Source of the DNA: UBA6382 sp963600315
GTDB taxonomy: Bacteria; Bacteroidota; Bacteroidia; Bacteroidales; Bacteroidaceae
Assembly: GCA_963600315.1 (NCBI GenBank)
Contig: CAVCAW010000013.1
Location: 1-62,617, forward strand
Length of the DNA: 62,617 nucleotides
Direction: 5' to 3'
Numbering within the stretch: the stretch's first letter is position 1; the number at the start of each line of letters is the position of its first letter. Both the position numbers and the translations under genes were made by a program. Shown in pieces: positions 17,695-27,373 of this stretch. The notes beneath the pieces are model-generated. The model saw only the letters and a list, made by a program, of their open reading frames with translations. It was not told where the DNA came from and ran no database searches.

Positions 17695-20190
17695 TTAGAA
17701 CGGATAGCCTATAGCGAAGTGGAACGCAAAGCGGTTGGACAGTCTGCCTGTGTCGAAATAGCCCGAATGGGTGCTTGCCGGGTCGTGGAGGGCTACACCT
17801 AAGTCAAAGCGCACAACGAGGAAGTCGAGGTCGTAGCGTACTCCCAGTCCGCTGCCGAGAGCTAGGTCGGGTAGGAAGTCGGGTAGGTGAAATGTGCCGC
17901 CTGGGCGTGTCTCGTCGCTGCGCATGGTCCACACGTTGCCAGCATCAAGGAAACAAGCCCCCATGAGTGAACCGAAGATGGGGAAACGAAGCTCCACATT
18001 GCCCTCAAGCTTGATGTCGCCGGTCTGGTCCATATAGGAGTATTTGCGTCCGCGGCTTACGAACCGCCCTGGACCTATGGTGCGAATGGTGAAAGCCCTG
18101 ATGCTGTTGGCTCCTCCGACGTAGAACTGGTCGTTGTAGGGAATGACAGTGCTGTTGCCATAGGAATACGCCACTCCGCCCATGAGTCGTGTGGCGAGTT
18201 GTGTAGACGTACTGAGCTTGAAGGATTTGCGAATCTCGGTGGACACCTTGATGAACTGTGCGAAGGGATTGTTGAAGACTTTTTTGTTTCGCTCCGAGAA
18301 GCTCTGTCCCGCCACGGCGCAGATGCCCGAGGTGAGTGCTCCAGCTTCCTTGACGGTCAATTGCCATACCAATGGATTGCGCGTGTTGGTGGGCGAAGTG
18401 TAGGTGTAGATATACTGTATGGCAGGCACAAAGCGGTCGCGCATCGAGACGGCGAGCGACGGGCTGGTGTTAAGTATGGAGTCAAAGTCGGTTGTAGTGT
18501 GGATGAGTTTGTCGAACGAGAGCGACAGTGGGGTCAGTTCGTGGCGTGAGGTCTGGTTCTTGTGCCAAGTGTAGGTGAGGTCGGCTCCGAGCGAAAACAT
18601 ATTGTAGAAGCCTGAGCGGTTGAGCCAGTCGGTGGAGAACGAAACGCTGGTGGTGGCAGGGAAACGCAGTCGGCGTGGATTCATGCCGGGAAAGGCAAAA
18701 CGCGGAATGTCGAGCGACAATTTGGTGCCAACTTCGTAGGAGTTGAAGAGAGCTCCCTTTTGGTCTTTCTCCAGGTTGGTCTTCCATTCGTAGGAACCAA
18801 AGATTTTGAATGACAGCAATTCGGCGCGCTTAAAGGCGTTCTTCTTCTTGAGGGCGAACGATAGCCCCGGACCAATACGGTCGTTGTTGCGCTCGGTGAC
18901 GTTCAGCTCAAAGTCCGTGCTATACCGCTTGTCGAGCACGGTGCTAATCCACAAATCGAGGGTGTCGCACTCCGGCACGGTGTCGCGTGGTGTGTAGTTT
19001 AGCGACAATTGTGAGAAAATGCCCAGTTCGCTCAGCAGCTGTTGGGTTTGTTGTTGGTCCTCATATTTGTAGAGCTTGCCTTGGCGGTGAAGCAGGTTGC
19101 GGAATATCACACCGGGCTTGACTGGCTCCGAAACTCCCGAAAAGCTGTAGTTGCCTATGCCGTGGGGCATCTCAAATTCGTGCTGAATAGTGTCGCCTTG
19201 GTTGTTGAGCACTGTGATGTTGGCTTTGCCTATGCGCCACTGGCGTGTAACCAGAGGGTGGATGTTGGCCTTGGGCTGCATGCGCAGTTGCACCTTGTAG
19301 GGCTTGGCTATGGTGTCGGCCTTATAGGTGGCTGACGACGAGCGATAATAGTAGTAGCCCTCGTTACGCAAGATGTCGGCTATGCGCGACTGCTCGTTGG
19401 CAAGTGTAGTGGCAGAGAACGGCACGCCTCTCTTGAGCAGACTGCCTGCTTTGTTGGCCTGAATGAGACTGTCGATGCGCCCATCGAAGCCGAGGTATTC
19501 TACGCTGTCGATGCGAAACAGTTTGCCCGTGTGGATGTTGTAGTTTATCTTAGCTTTGCGCGAGTTGCTCTTGTGCTGCAGCGAGAAGTCGGAGTGTCCG
19601 TGGAAATAGCCATAATTGCGCAACACGTTGTCTGCCACCTTGATGCGAGTGTCGGGACTAACGTTGGAAATGAGCACAGGGTCGCTGCCCACCGCTTTGT
19701 AAATGAGATGCCCCAGTCCCTTTTTAGACTCGCCCCAGGCATTGTAGGCCCACAGACCGATGGGTAGTGGAGTGCGATAGTACGAACTGCCGAAAAACGA
19801 GTTGTTGGGAGCGCAGGCGAACACAGATTCCAACTCTTCCCTGATAGTTTCAAGCACAGCGTCCTCCTGGTCTTTGGCCTCGCGTATGGAGTCGCTCTCA
19901 TGGGCAGTGAGCTTGACGTCGTCGGTTTGGACTTCCTCTTTTTTCTTTGTTGAGACGTGGCCCGACAAAACGTCCGACACCTTGTCGACAGCATCAGCTA
20001 TCGAGACGATGACACCGCCAGCATACTTCGCGTCGCCTTTGCGGTACTTGTCACCCTGGTCTACGTAGTTCACCGAACTGATGCCAGTATACAGCGTTTC
20101 GCCTTCAGGCAACTTGTCTGTAGTAGAGCAAGCAGTAAAGGTCAGTAGACTGATGAGCGCTGTAAGATATGTCGTTGTGAATAGTTTCAT
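17695..20190 (-). CDS. tamL: TamL-type outer-membrane lipoprotein (Omp85/BamA superfamily)
   Basis: 831 aa. Outer-membrane partner of TamB in lipid or protein transport. A lipoprotein signal with lipobox FTAC (Cys21) distinguishes the Bacteroidota TamL form from TamA. POTRA-like periplasmic repeats follow (about 25-390, including GKLFRIDSVEYLGF). The C-terminal 16-stranded barrel has typical Omp85 motifs such as FYVGGANSIRAFTIRTIGPG, with the conserved RGF-like turn as RAF, and a final strand ending in GYPF. Its ATG overlaps the tamB stop (ATGA). The name comes from family knowledge plus the tamB neighbour. Confidence 0.88.
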   Translation of the reverse strand: MKLFTTTYLTALISLLTFTACSTTDKLPEGETLYTGISSVNYVDQGDKYRKGDAKYAGGVIVSIADAVDKVSDVLSGHVSTKKKEEVQTDDVKLTAHESDSIREAKDQEDAVLETIREELESVFACAPNNSFFGSSYYRTPLPIGLWAYNAWGESKKGLGHLIYKAVGSDPVLISNVSPDTRIKVADNVLRNYGYFHGHSDFSLQHKSNSRKAKINYNIHTGKLFRIDSVEYLGFDGRIDSLIQANKAGSLLKRGVPFSATTLANEQSRIADILRNEGYYYYRSSSATYKADTIAKPYKVQLRMQPKANIHPLVTRQWRIGKANITVLNNQGDTIQHEFEMPHGIGNYSFSGVSEPVKPGVIFRNLLHRQGKLYKYEDQQQTQQLLSELGIFSQLSLNYTPRDTVPECDTLDLWISTVLDKRYSTDFELNVTERNNDRIGPGLSFALKKKNAFKRAELLSFKIFGSYEWKTNLEKDQKGALFNSYEVGTKLSLDIPRFAFPGMNPRRLRFPATTSVSFSTDWLNRSGFYNMFSLGADLTYTWHKNQTSRHELTPLSLSFDKLIHTTTDFDSILNTSPSLAVSMRDRFVPAIQYIYTYTSPTNTRNPLVWQLTVKEAGALTSGICAVAGQSFSERNKKVFNNPFAQFIKVSTEIRKSFKLSTSTQLATRLMGGVAYSYGNSTVIPYNDQFYVGGANSIRAFTIRTIGPGRFVSRGRKYSYMDQTGDIKLEGNVELRFPIFGSLMGACFLDAGNVWTMRSDETRPGGTFHLPDFLPDLALGSGLGVRYDLDFLVVRFDLGVALHDPASTHSGYFDTGRLSNRFAFHFAIGYPF

Positions 20191-23100
20191 TGCTTCTTTT
20201 TTCTGAATATCAAGAGGTCTCCAAAATTGTTGGTCTTGCGGCGCAGTATGTAGCCTGCTCCGCCCGATGAGTAGCGCCCTTCGAGCGGGTCGTAGTTGTC
20301 GTTGTCGTAGAATATCTTCAAATAACGCGAGTTCTTCTTGTCAAGTCGGTACTCAAGCGAGATATTGTCGATGAAACTCTGTGAGGCGGAATTGCCTTCG
20401 GTGGCACCTGTGCTCACTTTGCCTCCGAGGATAAAGGTCACGCGGTCGTTCCACAGCTTCTTGGAGAACTGGAACGTATAGTCGGTCTGAGTCTCTCCAG
20501 TCGAAGAAGTATTACCCTCGATGCCCACGCTGAAGTCTATGCTCTTCAGCGCACTGCCCGTGATGTTCTGTATTTCACTTTCTAGGAACGCATTGAGGGC
20601 ATTGGTCGCCTTGAAGCCCGACTTGTTGCTCGACGAGGCATACATGCCAGTGGCAAGCATGGTGATGGCAAGTTTGCTCTTGGTGTCGCTGGATAGAGTG
20701 GACAACTCGTTCTGCACCTCGAGGTCTTCGGGGGCTTCGATGAGGAATTCCAGCCCCATGTCCGACAGCTGGCGCGTGATGGCCACGCCCACGTTGAATG
20801 CAACCATGCGCGTAGCCCCATTGTCATCAGACACGGAAGCCTTGGTCTTCTCCATGGCCGTGATGTTAAGCGTGGGGTTGCCCGGATCGCCGTTGAAGAC
20901 AATGTAGTTGCCCTCCGTGAAGGTGAACGTCTTGAGCGGAATGAAGGGCAACGTGTATTTCATCTCGCCGCTGTTGATATTGAAGCGGCCGTTGAGTGCC
21001 ATCTCTCCCGAGGGGAATATGCGCAAGGTGAGATTTCCTCCTCCCTTGCAGTCTACATAGCTCTTGCCGTCAGCACTCAGCTGGCAGTGCAGGCTGGCCT
21101 GCTCGTCAATGCCCACGTTGAGGTTTATGAAGGTTCCGCTTACGGGCATCTCCTCTTCTTCCTCCTCTTGTGGTTCGGTGAAATTGGTGAATTCCACAAG
21201 ACCATTGAATTGGTCCTCCACTTGCAGCGGAGTGTCGGTCATGACGTAGGTCACGTTGGTCTTTTCTAGGATTTTCATGTCTCCCCGTAGCAAGATTAGA
21301 CCGTTTTTACCCTTGACGGTCGCATCAAGGTCTATTAAGACATTGCCAAACACCATGGATTTCTTGGTCTTTTTGGCATCGATTATCTCGTAGTCTTTGG
21401 CCTTGACGCTAAGGTCTATAATCATGTTGCTCAAGTTGCTGAAGTCGATGTCGCCGTTGATGTACATCGGATTCTTGCTCTTGGAGTAGAATGCCATGTC
21501 CTTAAACTGAATCTGGCTGTCCTTGATGTCGATAGTCTTGTTCTCCATTGTGAGGTCAAAACCATAGAGCTCAGAGTAGACGTGGGTAGAGTCGGGATTG
21601 ATTTGTCCGTTGAACACCAGTTTGTCAAGCGGACCGCTAACGGTTATCTCGCCGTCGAGGTCGCCGCTTAGCTCCAGCGTCCCGTCGTTGCCCATAAAGG
21701 GATTGAAGAGTTTGCAAGGCAGGTGGTCGAGGGTGAGGCTGGCATCAAGTTCGCCTGCAGCCTCGTTGCCATAGTGACCGTCGAGTACGGCTATTTCCTT
21801 GTTGTCGCTGATGATTTGCGCTACTACGTAGTGTCCGTTGTCCTCGGGCATATAGAACAGCTCGGTGCCTAGCGTGCCGATGGTGGTCCCCTCATACTCC
21901 AGGTCTTTGGTTTCCAGCGCTGCCACCGCAGTGAACACGGTGTCTTTCTTGATCATGTGTATGTCGCCGGTCAGGAATCCTGCCATTTGCGGCATAAAGG
22001 GAATTACGTTGGACAGGTCGCGCAAGTTGAGGTGAGCCACACTGAGTGTTAGGTCGTGAGCACCGGTGGAGTCGGTGGGCATAGAGAATAGTTTCAGGGC
22101 AGTGTTGTCGTCTGCGAGCAAGCTGACGTCGGCGGTGATGTTCTGGCAGCTGTCGATAGTGATATAGTTACCTTTGTTGACCGTGAATTTACGGTAGGCT
22201 ATGGTCGACACTTCGGGAATGAGGCTCAGCGTCATGTCACCCTGCGGAGAGAACGAGGCGCGAGCGCCGATATTGAGTCCCTGTCTGCCGTTGGCATCGG
22301 TAAAGTTGGTGAGTACGGATACACCGTCCTCGAGCATCTCGCCATCTATGGAGGCTGTAAACTTGTTGGGATTGCTGCGTTGGCTATTTTTCACCAAAGC
22401 GTGAAGCTTGAGTCGCTCTTGGTCTTGCGTGATGTTGATGGTAGACTGTTCGAGCAATATGGCTCCGGTCTTAAACGACCTGATGTCTACGTTGGCGTTT
22501 ATACCAGTTGTCTTGCCCGTGTTGACAGTGGCGTAGATGGAGTCAAACGAATAGCCTTGCATGGTCATGAACTGCTGTACGGGGTTGTTGCCTGTGGCTT
22601 CGACCGAAAGTTCAAGTTCGGGTAGCAGCGACTTCAGAGTGTCGGTGTTGAACTTGGTCTGGGCGAACTGTTTTGAGATGTTGGCGGCGTAGTTGCTGTA
22701 GCCGCTGATGATGTCAGCTATTGGTTCGGGTGCATCAAGTCGAATGACCATGTCGCCAGAGGTGAGCAAGGCGTTGGTATTGGTGTTGTCGGTGTGGAAA
22801 TCCACGTTGAGGTTGCAGCCGGGGAAACCCATGCTGGACGTCACGGCGTTGAGCGGTTCGATATTTCCCACTACCGAGATGGAATTGTTTCTGTCGTCGA
22901 GTTGGGCTTGCAGGTCAACGCCCATGATGAGGCAGAGGTCGGTCGGCTCACTGCCGTCGGTGGGTTTCTTGCCGAGGTTGAGCGACAGCTGGTCGATGTC
23001 GCCCTTTAGTGCAACGGACGTCTCGTGGAGAGTCTTGGTGGCATCGACTATAAGGTTGGCCTTGAACCACGAGTTGTCTGCAAGCAACTTGGCATGGGCC

Positions 23101-24806
23101 TGTGAGCCCTGCAGCTGTGCGTCGATGGTGATGCTGTCGAGAGGAATTCCGTCGTAGGCAAATTGGGCTATTGAGCCTTTAGAGGTGATGTTGGTGCCTT
23201 TCGACAGAAAGTCAGTGCCGTGTCCCTTGACATCGAAACGTGCGGTGAGAGGTGAGAGGTTCATGCCCTTTACGAAGGCATGGAGTGGAAAACGGTAAGC
23301 TTGCAGCTTTGCAGCGTAGGAGGCGTTGTTTGCCGAATAGTAGCCGCTAAAAGCCAGTTTGCCGCCGCCGTGATAGATAGCGTTGTTGTCGAGAGTATAT
23401 TTGTCGCCGCTGAAACTAATGTCGCCACCTATCTGCACATTATTGGGTATGTGTACAGTCTGCTTCAGACTGCTTGGTATCATGTTGTTGAGACTGCGTG
23501 TGTTCTTGAGGGTGACGGCATAGTGCAGCTTGCCGTTTCGTTCCTTGTCTGACAAGAGTTGGCGTATTGAGCCATGCATTCGCAGGTCAGCATCGCCTGG
23601 CATCGACACGTTGCAATAGTCTATGCCGAGGTCAGCCATGGAGCCTATCGCCCTGAGGTTGATGCCAATAGGCTCGTTGGGCAACATTTTCATAAGCTCG
23701 TCGGGCAGACCACCTGCGAGTATGCGTATGTCCTCTTTGCCGACCGTGCCTTTAACTTTGGCCTCCATGCTGCCGTTGCCCTGCTTGTCGAGTGCACTGA
23801 AAGGCAGCAGAATGTCAGCCGTCAGCTTGGAGTGGGGTGTACGTAGTGTCGCTCCTGCTACGTCGATGTGCGTGGAGTCGTAGTGCACGGTGGCAGCCAA
23901 TTCGTCTACAGCCAACCCGCTTTTTTCCTTGAGTGCCAGCCCGAGCAATTTGAGGTCGAGCATCTGGTTGGCATACTTGAAATCCTTGGCTTTGAGGCAG
24001 AGCTGGCTTAGGCGAAGGTGATTGAAGTCGAGGGGCTGTGGGTTAGCCTTGGTGGCCTTGACTATGGGCTCGTAGGGCAGGTCGTAGGTCACGTCGTGCG
24101 ATGATAGGCCTATCGTCCCCACTTCGTAGCGTTCTTTCTTGAGGTCTATCAGCGCATCGTTGAGCTTGAGACCGGCTATGTCGGCACCTATGCGCATTGA
24201 GTCGCCTGGCATATGTAGGTTGATGACAGTGTTTTGCAGTTCTACCTCGTTGAGCTTTATGCGCCAGGGCGAAGGGGCTGACGGGGTGGTGTCTTTCTTG
24301 GCGGTGTCGCTAAGAACCACTCTTACGTGGGCATCCTTGAGCTTTATGGCGTTGACGTCGATTTCGCTGGTCTTGAGGTTGCATACGGCAGGCTTGTTGA
24401 TTGCCAGCAGTCCGAAGTCTCCTTTGATGCCTATGTCGCTTATATACTCCTTGCTGTTGAGCTTGGCCTGGCGCAGTTCGAAACCATTGAGGTCGACCTT
24501 GCCGCTCAGCAGTGGCAGCAGCTTAATGTCGAGCAGCAATTGACCAGCAGCAGCTACGGTGTCAGTGCCTTCTACTGCTACCATGTTGCCCACTAGCAGG
24601 TCGAGCGGAAAGGAGAGTCTTACCTTGTCTATGCTGATGTTCATGCCCGTCTCCTCGCTGAGGTAGTCGGTAGTGCGGTTTTTGATGAACGTCTGTACGG
24701 GTGGCAGATAGAGCAGCGTGGCCAGTAGCAGAAACAGCACGATGACGCCAAGAACCACTCCTGTCGTCCAAGTCAGTATTTTGGTTGTTAGTCGCTTTAC
24801 TTTCAT
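20187..24806 (-). CDS. tamB: TamB-like translocation/lipid-transport protein
   Basis: 1539 aa. A bridge protein anchored in the inner membrane by one N-terminal helix (about residues 14-36) and spanning the periplasm as a long beta-taco. The N-terminal AsmA-like part (MNISIDKVRLSFPLDLLVG) and repeated short beta segments fill most of the chain. The C-terminal TamB/DUF490 domain is clear: YTLPFIPLKTFTFTEGNYIV, ALNGRFNINSGEMKY and, near the end, the DRVTFILGGKVSTG region. Overlap with tamL and identical orientation indicate coupled synthesis of a TamB-TamL complex. Length is normal for Bacteroidota TamB. Confidence 0.93.
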   Translation of the reverse strand: MKVKRLTTKILTWTTGVVLGVIVLFLLLATLLYLPPVQTFIKNRTTDYLSEETGMNISIDKVRLSFPLDLLVGNMVAVEGTDTVAAAGQLLLDIKLLPLLSGKVDLNGFELRQAKLNSKEYISDIGIKGDFGLLAINKPAVCNLKTSEIDVNAIKLKDAHVRVVLSDTAKKDTTPSAPSPWRIKLNEVELQNTVINLHMPGDSMRIGADIAGLKLNDALIDLKKERYEVGTIGLSSHDVTYDLPYEPIVKATKANPQPLDFNHLRLSQLCLKAKDFKYANQMLDLKLLGLALKEKSGLAVDELAATVHYDSTHIDVAGATLRTPHSKLTADILLPFSALDKQGNGSMEAKVKGTVGKEDIRILAGGLPDELMKMLPNEPIGINLRAIGSMADLGIDYCNVSMPGDADLRMHGSIRQLLSDKERNGKLHYAVTLKNTRSLNNMIPSSLKQTVHIPNNVQIGGDISFSGDKYTLDNNAIYHGGGKLAFSGYYSANNASYAAKLQAYRFPLHAFVKGMNLSPLTARFDVKGHGTDFLSKGTNITSKGSIAQFAYDGIPLDSITIDAQLQGSQAHAKLLADNSWFKANLIVDATKTLHETSVALKGDIDQLSLNLGKKPTDGSEPTDLCLIMGVDLQAQLDDRNNSISVVGNIEPLNAVTSSMGFPGCNLNVDFHTDNTNTNALLTSGDMVIRLDAPEPIADIISGYSNYAANISKQFAQTKFNTDTLKSLLPELELSVEATGNNPVQQFMTMQGYSFDSIYATVNTGKTTGINANVDIRSFKTGAILLEQSTINITQDQERLKLHALVKNSQRSNPNKFTASIDGEMLEDGVSVLTNFTDANGRQGLNIGARASFSPQGDMTLSLIPEVSTIAYRKFTVNKGNYITIDSCQNITADVSLLADDNTALKLFSMPTDSTGAHDLTLSVAHLNLRDLSNVIPFMPQMAGFLTGDIHMIKKDTVFTAVAALETKDLEYEGTTIGTLGTELFYMPEDNGHYVVAQIISDNKEIAVLDGHYGNEAAGELDASLTLDHLPCKLFNPFMGNDGTLELSGDLDGEITVSGPLDKLVFNGQINPDSTHVYSELYGFDLTMENKTIDIKDSQIQFKDMAFYSKSKNPMYINGDIDFSNLSNMIIDLSVKAKDYEIIDAKKTKKSMVFGNVLIDLDATVKGKNGLILLRGDMKILEKTNVTYVMTDTPLQVEDQFNGLVEFTNFTEPQEEEEEEMPVSGTFINLNVGIDEQASLHCQLSADGKSYVDCKGGGNLTLRIFPSGEMALNGRFNINSGEMKYTLPFIPLKTFTFTEGNYIVFNGDPGNPTLNITAMEKTKASVSDDNGATRMVAFNVGVAITRQLSDMGLEFLIEAPEDLEVQNELSTLSSDTKSKLAITMLATGMYASSSNKSGFKATNALNAFLESEIQNITGSALKSIDFSVGIEGNTSSTGETQTDYTFQFSKKLWNDRVTFILGGKVSTGATEGNSASQSFIDNISLEYRLDKKNSRYLKIFYDNDNYDPLEGRYSSGGAGYILRRKTNNFGDLLIFRKKKQ

Positions 24807-24847
24807 CTTGTTGTAAAAAGCAGCAATGTTTTAGCCTGCGCCCCGCT

Positions 24848-26326
24848 TCAGTTGGGCAGCTTCACGTCTTGTTTGTTATTGTTGTTTTTGTGTTCAAGTG
24901 TCACGATGCGTCCCAGTCCGATGCGCTCCTCCAGCCAGCGGAAGAATTTGTTGAGCGGTAGGGAGTCGGCAACATAATACCATGCCAGCGGCACAAAGCA
25001 GAAGTTGAAACGCTTGGCGGAATACGAGAGCACGTTGTCAATGGAGTCCCACTTGTAGTCTACGTGGTAGAGAATAATGTAGTAGCCCACTATGCTTGCC
25101 AATAATGCGGCAGCAACCAGCAAATCGGAATAATTGCCAGACCAGGGAGTGGCAGTCGAGCCCAGACCTCCCGTCTTGCCCTTGCACCAGTAGCCGTAGC
25201 CAATGGCTGCGAAGTGTATTGCCAACGCTATGGCAAATGCATGGAAAGTCCATCCGTAGTAGATGCCAGCGCTCAAAAGATTCCAAGCTCCTTGGGCTAT
25301 GGTAGCAGCCTTCTGTCCGTCCCAATAGGGGTGGGTTATCACCGCACTTTCGGCTGTCAGCCCACACGCATTGCTATACACTATCCATATCGCCAGTGGC
25401 AGCAGTGATAGTGCGGGCATCAAGGCGTATTTCCACTCCTTGCGGCGAAGTGCGCTTAGTGCTATCATCAACCATGCCACTCCGACAAACACCACGCCCT
25501 CTGCTCTCATCCAGTTGTTGATAGCCAGGAGCAGCAGGGCGAGCCACAGGTCGCCGTTTTTGCGCCCCGAGACCCACAGGCAAGCGTAGATTATACCGGC
25601 TGATGCCATGCACGCCTGCATCACGTTGGTCACTGACAGCGAAGCAAACGACAGCATCTCAGGAGCCATGATAATGCCCATCAGAACCAGCGCCGACCCC
25701 GTGTGGGATATACGGCGGCGGCACAGTCCGTAGAATCCAACGAGAAATCCCAGATATATAAATGCCGGAATGGCTTTGGAAGTGGCTGCACCAAAGGTGT
25801 AGATGTAGGCATAGCAGAGTTGTATCATTGGCAGATAGCTGATGCTACTGCCAGCCTCATGCATGTGGGGAAAATATTCGGGGTCGAATATGCTCATGCC
25901 GCTGAACGTGTGTTCTTGGGCGCACACAAAACCAATGGTGTCAAAAGCAGCCATTGAGTCGCGGTCGTAGGTGGGGAATACCATGCACTTGGTGAAGTTG
26001 ACAAATTCCAAATAAACCACCACTCCCATTATTGCAACCCACAGCAGGTTTATCCACCTCAAGTCAAGCACCAGGGGTCTAAGTAACGGTCGCTGCTTCC
26101 TGTACATCATGAAGCTTGAGGCTGCTGCAACCAAGAGAAGGCAGATTGTCACAGCCCCGAGCGAAGTGCGGTTCAAGGCGATGCCGCCTCCGTCCATCAA
26201 TACCATGATGATGGTTATCGGCGCAAGTCCTGCAGGTAGGGCAAAACCAAGTTTTTCGAGCAGTGAACTCTTGTGGGCTATGCGGTCCAGAAGCAAGAAG
26301 CCGATGAGAAATACCAGTGTTAGCAT
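24848..26326 (-). CDS. Polytopic membrane protein, GT-C glycosyltransferase-like
   Basis: 492 aa with about 11-13 predicted transmembrane helices. The organisation (short TM, a loop containing YDRDSMAAFDT and then EYFPHMHEAGSS, multiple TM helices, hydrophilic C-terminus with an Asn run) resembles GT-C/ArnT-like polyprenyl-phosphate-sugar transferases, but I see no decisive catalytic motif beyond the acidic first loop. It lies 8 bases downstream of a small membrane-anchored protein gene and 41 bases upstream of tamB, so it belongs to the same envelope operon. A role in cell-surface glycan assembly is inference. Confidence 0.6.
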   Translation of the reverse strand: MLTLVFLIGFLLLDRIAHKSSLLEKLGFALPAGLAPITIIMVLMDGGGIALNRTSLGAVTICLLLVAAASSFMMYRKQRPLLRPLVLDLRWINLLWVAIMGVVVYLEFVNFTKCMVFPTYDRDSMAAFDTIGFVCAQEHTFSGMSIFDPEYFPHMHEAGSSISYLPMIQLCYAYIYTFGAATSKAIPAFIYLGFLVGFYGLCRRRISHTGSALVLMGIIMAPEMLSFASLSVTNVMQACMASAGIIYACLWVSGRKNGDLWLALLLLAINNWMRAEGVVFVGVAWLMIALSALRRKEWKYALMPALSLLPLAIWIVYSNACGLTAESAVITHPYWDGQKAATIAQGAWNLLSAGIYYGWTFHAFAIALAIHFAAIGYGYWCKGKTGGLGSTATPWSGNYSDLLVAAALLASIVGYYIILYHVDYKWDSIDNVLSYSAKRFNFCFVPLAWYYVADSLPLNKFFRWLEERIGLGRIVTLEHKNNNNKQDVKLPN

Positions 26327-26334
26327 AGTGCGAT

Positions 26335-26925
26335 TTAGTTCTGTGGCTGTTCAGCCGTGATGGGCAAAATGGTGTACATCATAGTGGAGTCAATGGGGTA
26401 GTGCAGCATTTCCACATTCTTGCCGTTGACAATGCCCACGTGGGTAATGCGCTTGGCGTAGGGAGTTTTGCCCAATTCCCCGCTCACCACCACCTTGCGT
26501 GGATAGAGAAACCTGATGGCGGTCATCTTGTCGGTCATAGTGCCGCTGAATTGCAACTTGTCGCCATATTTGGGAGTCGCCAGGAAGTCCTCCTTGCTGG
26601 GATAGAACACAATGGCACTGTCGGGCGTGAAATCGCGCATCACCATGATGTAGTTGAAGTCCACTCCGAGCTTTAGCGACATGCGCTGTGCCAGGCTCAT
26701 GTTCTTGGCATACTTGACGCTCTCGAGGTTGTTGGGCGCAAAGGTGTTCCACAGCCAGCCGTAAGCCTCGTTGCTGCTGATGACCTTATGAAAGAGCAAC
26801 ACACCAACTCCCACGACCAGCAGGTTGAGCAGCAGACGCTTGGCCAAGCTTGGTCTGGACCTCTTTGCGGCAGGAGCCTGCTTGCCTTTTGCAGGGGTTT
26901 GCTTGCCTTTTTTCTTTGTGTTCAT
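26335..26925 (-). CDS. Membrane-anchored protein, unknown function
   Basis: 196 aa. A Lys/Ala/Pro-rich cytoplasmic head (residues 1-28), one transmembrane helix (about 29-49), and a periplasmic domain of about 145 residues without recognised motif. I prefer the ATG at 26925: the -7 box TAATTTTG at 26962-26969 places the transcript start near 26955, downstream of the alternative ATG at 26964. First gene of the four-gene operon ending in tamL. I do not recognise the family. Confidence 0.7.
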   Translation of the reverse strand: MNTKKKGKQTPAKGKQAPAAKRSRPSLAKRLLLNLLVVGVGVLLFHKVISSNEAYGWLWNTFAPNNLESVKYAKNMSLAQRMSLKLGVDFNYIMVMRDFTPDSAIVFYPSKEDFLATPKYGDKLQFSGTMTDKMTAIRFLYPRKVVVSGELGKTPYAKRITHVGIVNGKNVEMLHYPIDSTMMYTILPITAEQPQN

Positions 26926-26961
26926 AATGCCTTTAATAACAAGGTGTAATAGTGATGCATG

Positions 26962-26969
26962 CAAAATTA
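26962..26969 (-). promoter_or_regulatory. -7 box of the tamB-tamL operon
   Basis: TAATTTTG on the minus strand, 37 bases upstream of the first start codon. No clear -33 element. Confidence 0.5.
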
Positions 26970-27040
26970 CTAATAAAAAGCATTACCGCTGTCTGCCAGA
27001 ACTTGAAAAAGGAGCAAAAAATGTTGACCTCGCTGCTGAA

Positions 27041-27135
27041 TTTCGGCGGAAGTGGATATCAATTTCGGCGGAAAATGATATCAATTTCGCCCGAAATTGA
27101 ATAGCGTTTCCGCGGAAATGCAGAAGTTTGCTCAA
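27041..27135 (+). repeat. 95-bp four-module intergenic element, copy 3
   Basis: Modules TTTCGGCGGAAG (27041), TTTCGGCGGAAA (27063), TTTCGCCCGAAA (27085) and TTTCCGCGGAAA (27107), 22 bp apart, then GCTCAA at 27130. Module 4 is itself a perfect palindrome. The flank AAAATGTTGACCT precedes module 1 by 23 bp. It lies in the divergent region between the envelope operon and the peptidase gene, 70 bp above the former's -7 box. Confidence 0.9.
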
Positions 27136-27316
27136 CCAAAAAGACTGGGCTGAGGCTTGCCGAAGTTGAGCGGTGAAGCCGTTTTTGTCGCCAACCATAC
27201 CTTTTGTCGCTGATTATACCGGTAGGGATATTGACAATGTGATGCGCCAGGTCGACGTAGCCATTTTAATGTGCACAATGGGGCGGTGGAATTAGGCGGA
27301 TAAGAAAATTTTGCAC

Positions 27317-27324
27317 TAAATTTG
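27317..27324 (+). promoter_or_regulatory. -7 box of the peptidase gene
   Basis: TAAATTTG, 50 bases before the ATG at 27374. No clear -33 element. Confidence 0.45.
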
Positions 27325-27373
27325 CTGCTCCCTCTTTGCGCTCATTGTGCAAAGGCCGATTCGAGAGAATAAT

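Noticed and set aside
17406..17714. 102-codon plus-strand ORF
   Set aside because: It runs across the antisense of the tRNA gene and its promoter.
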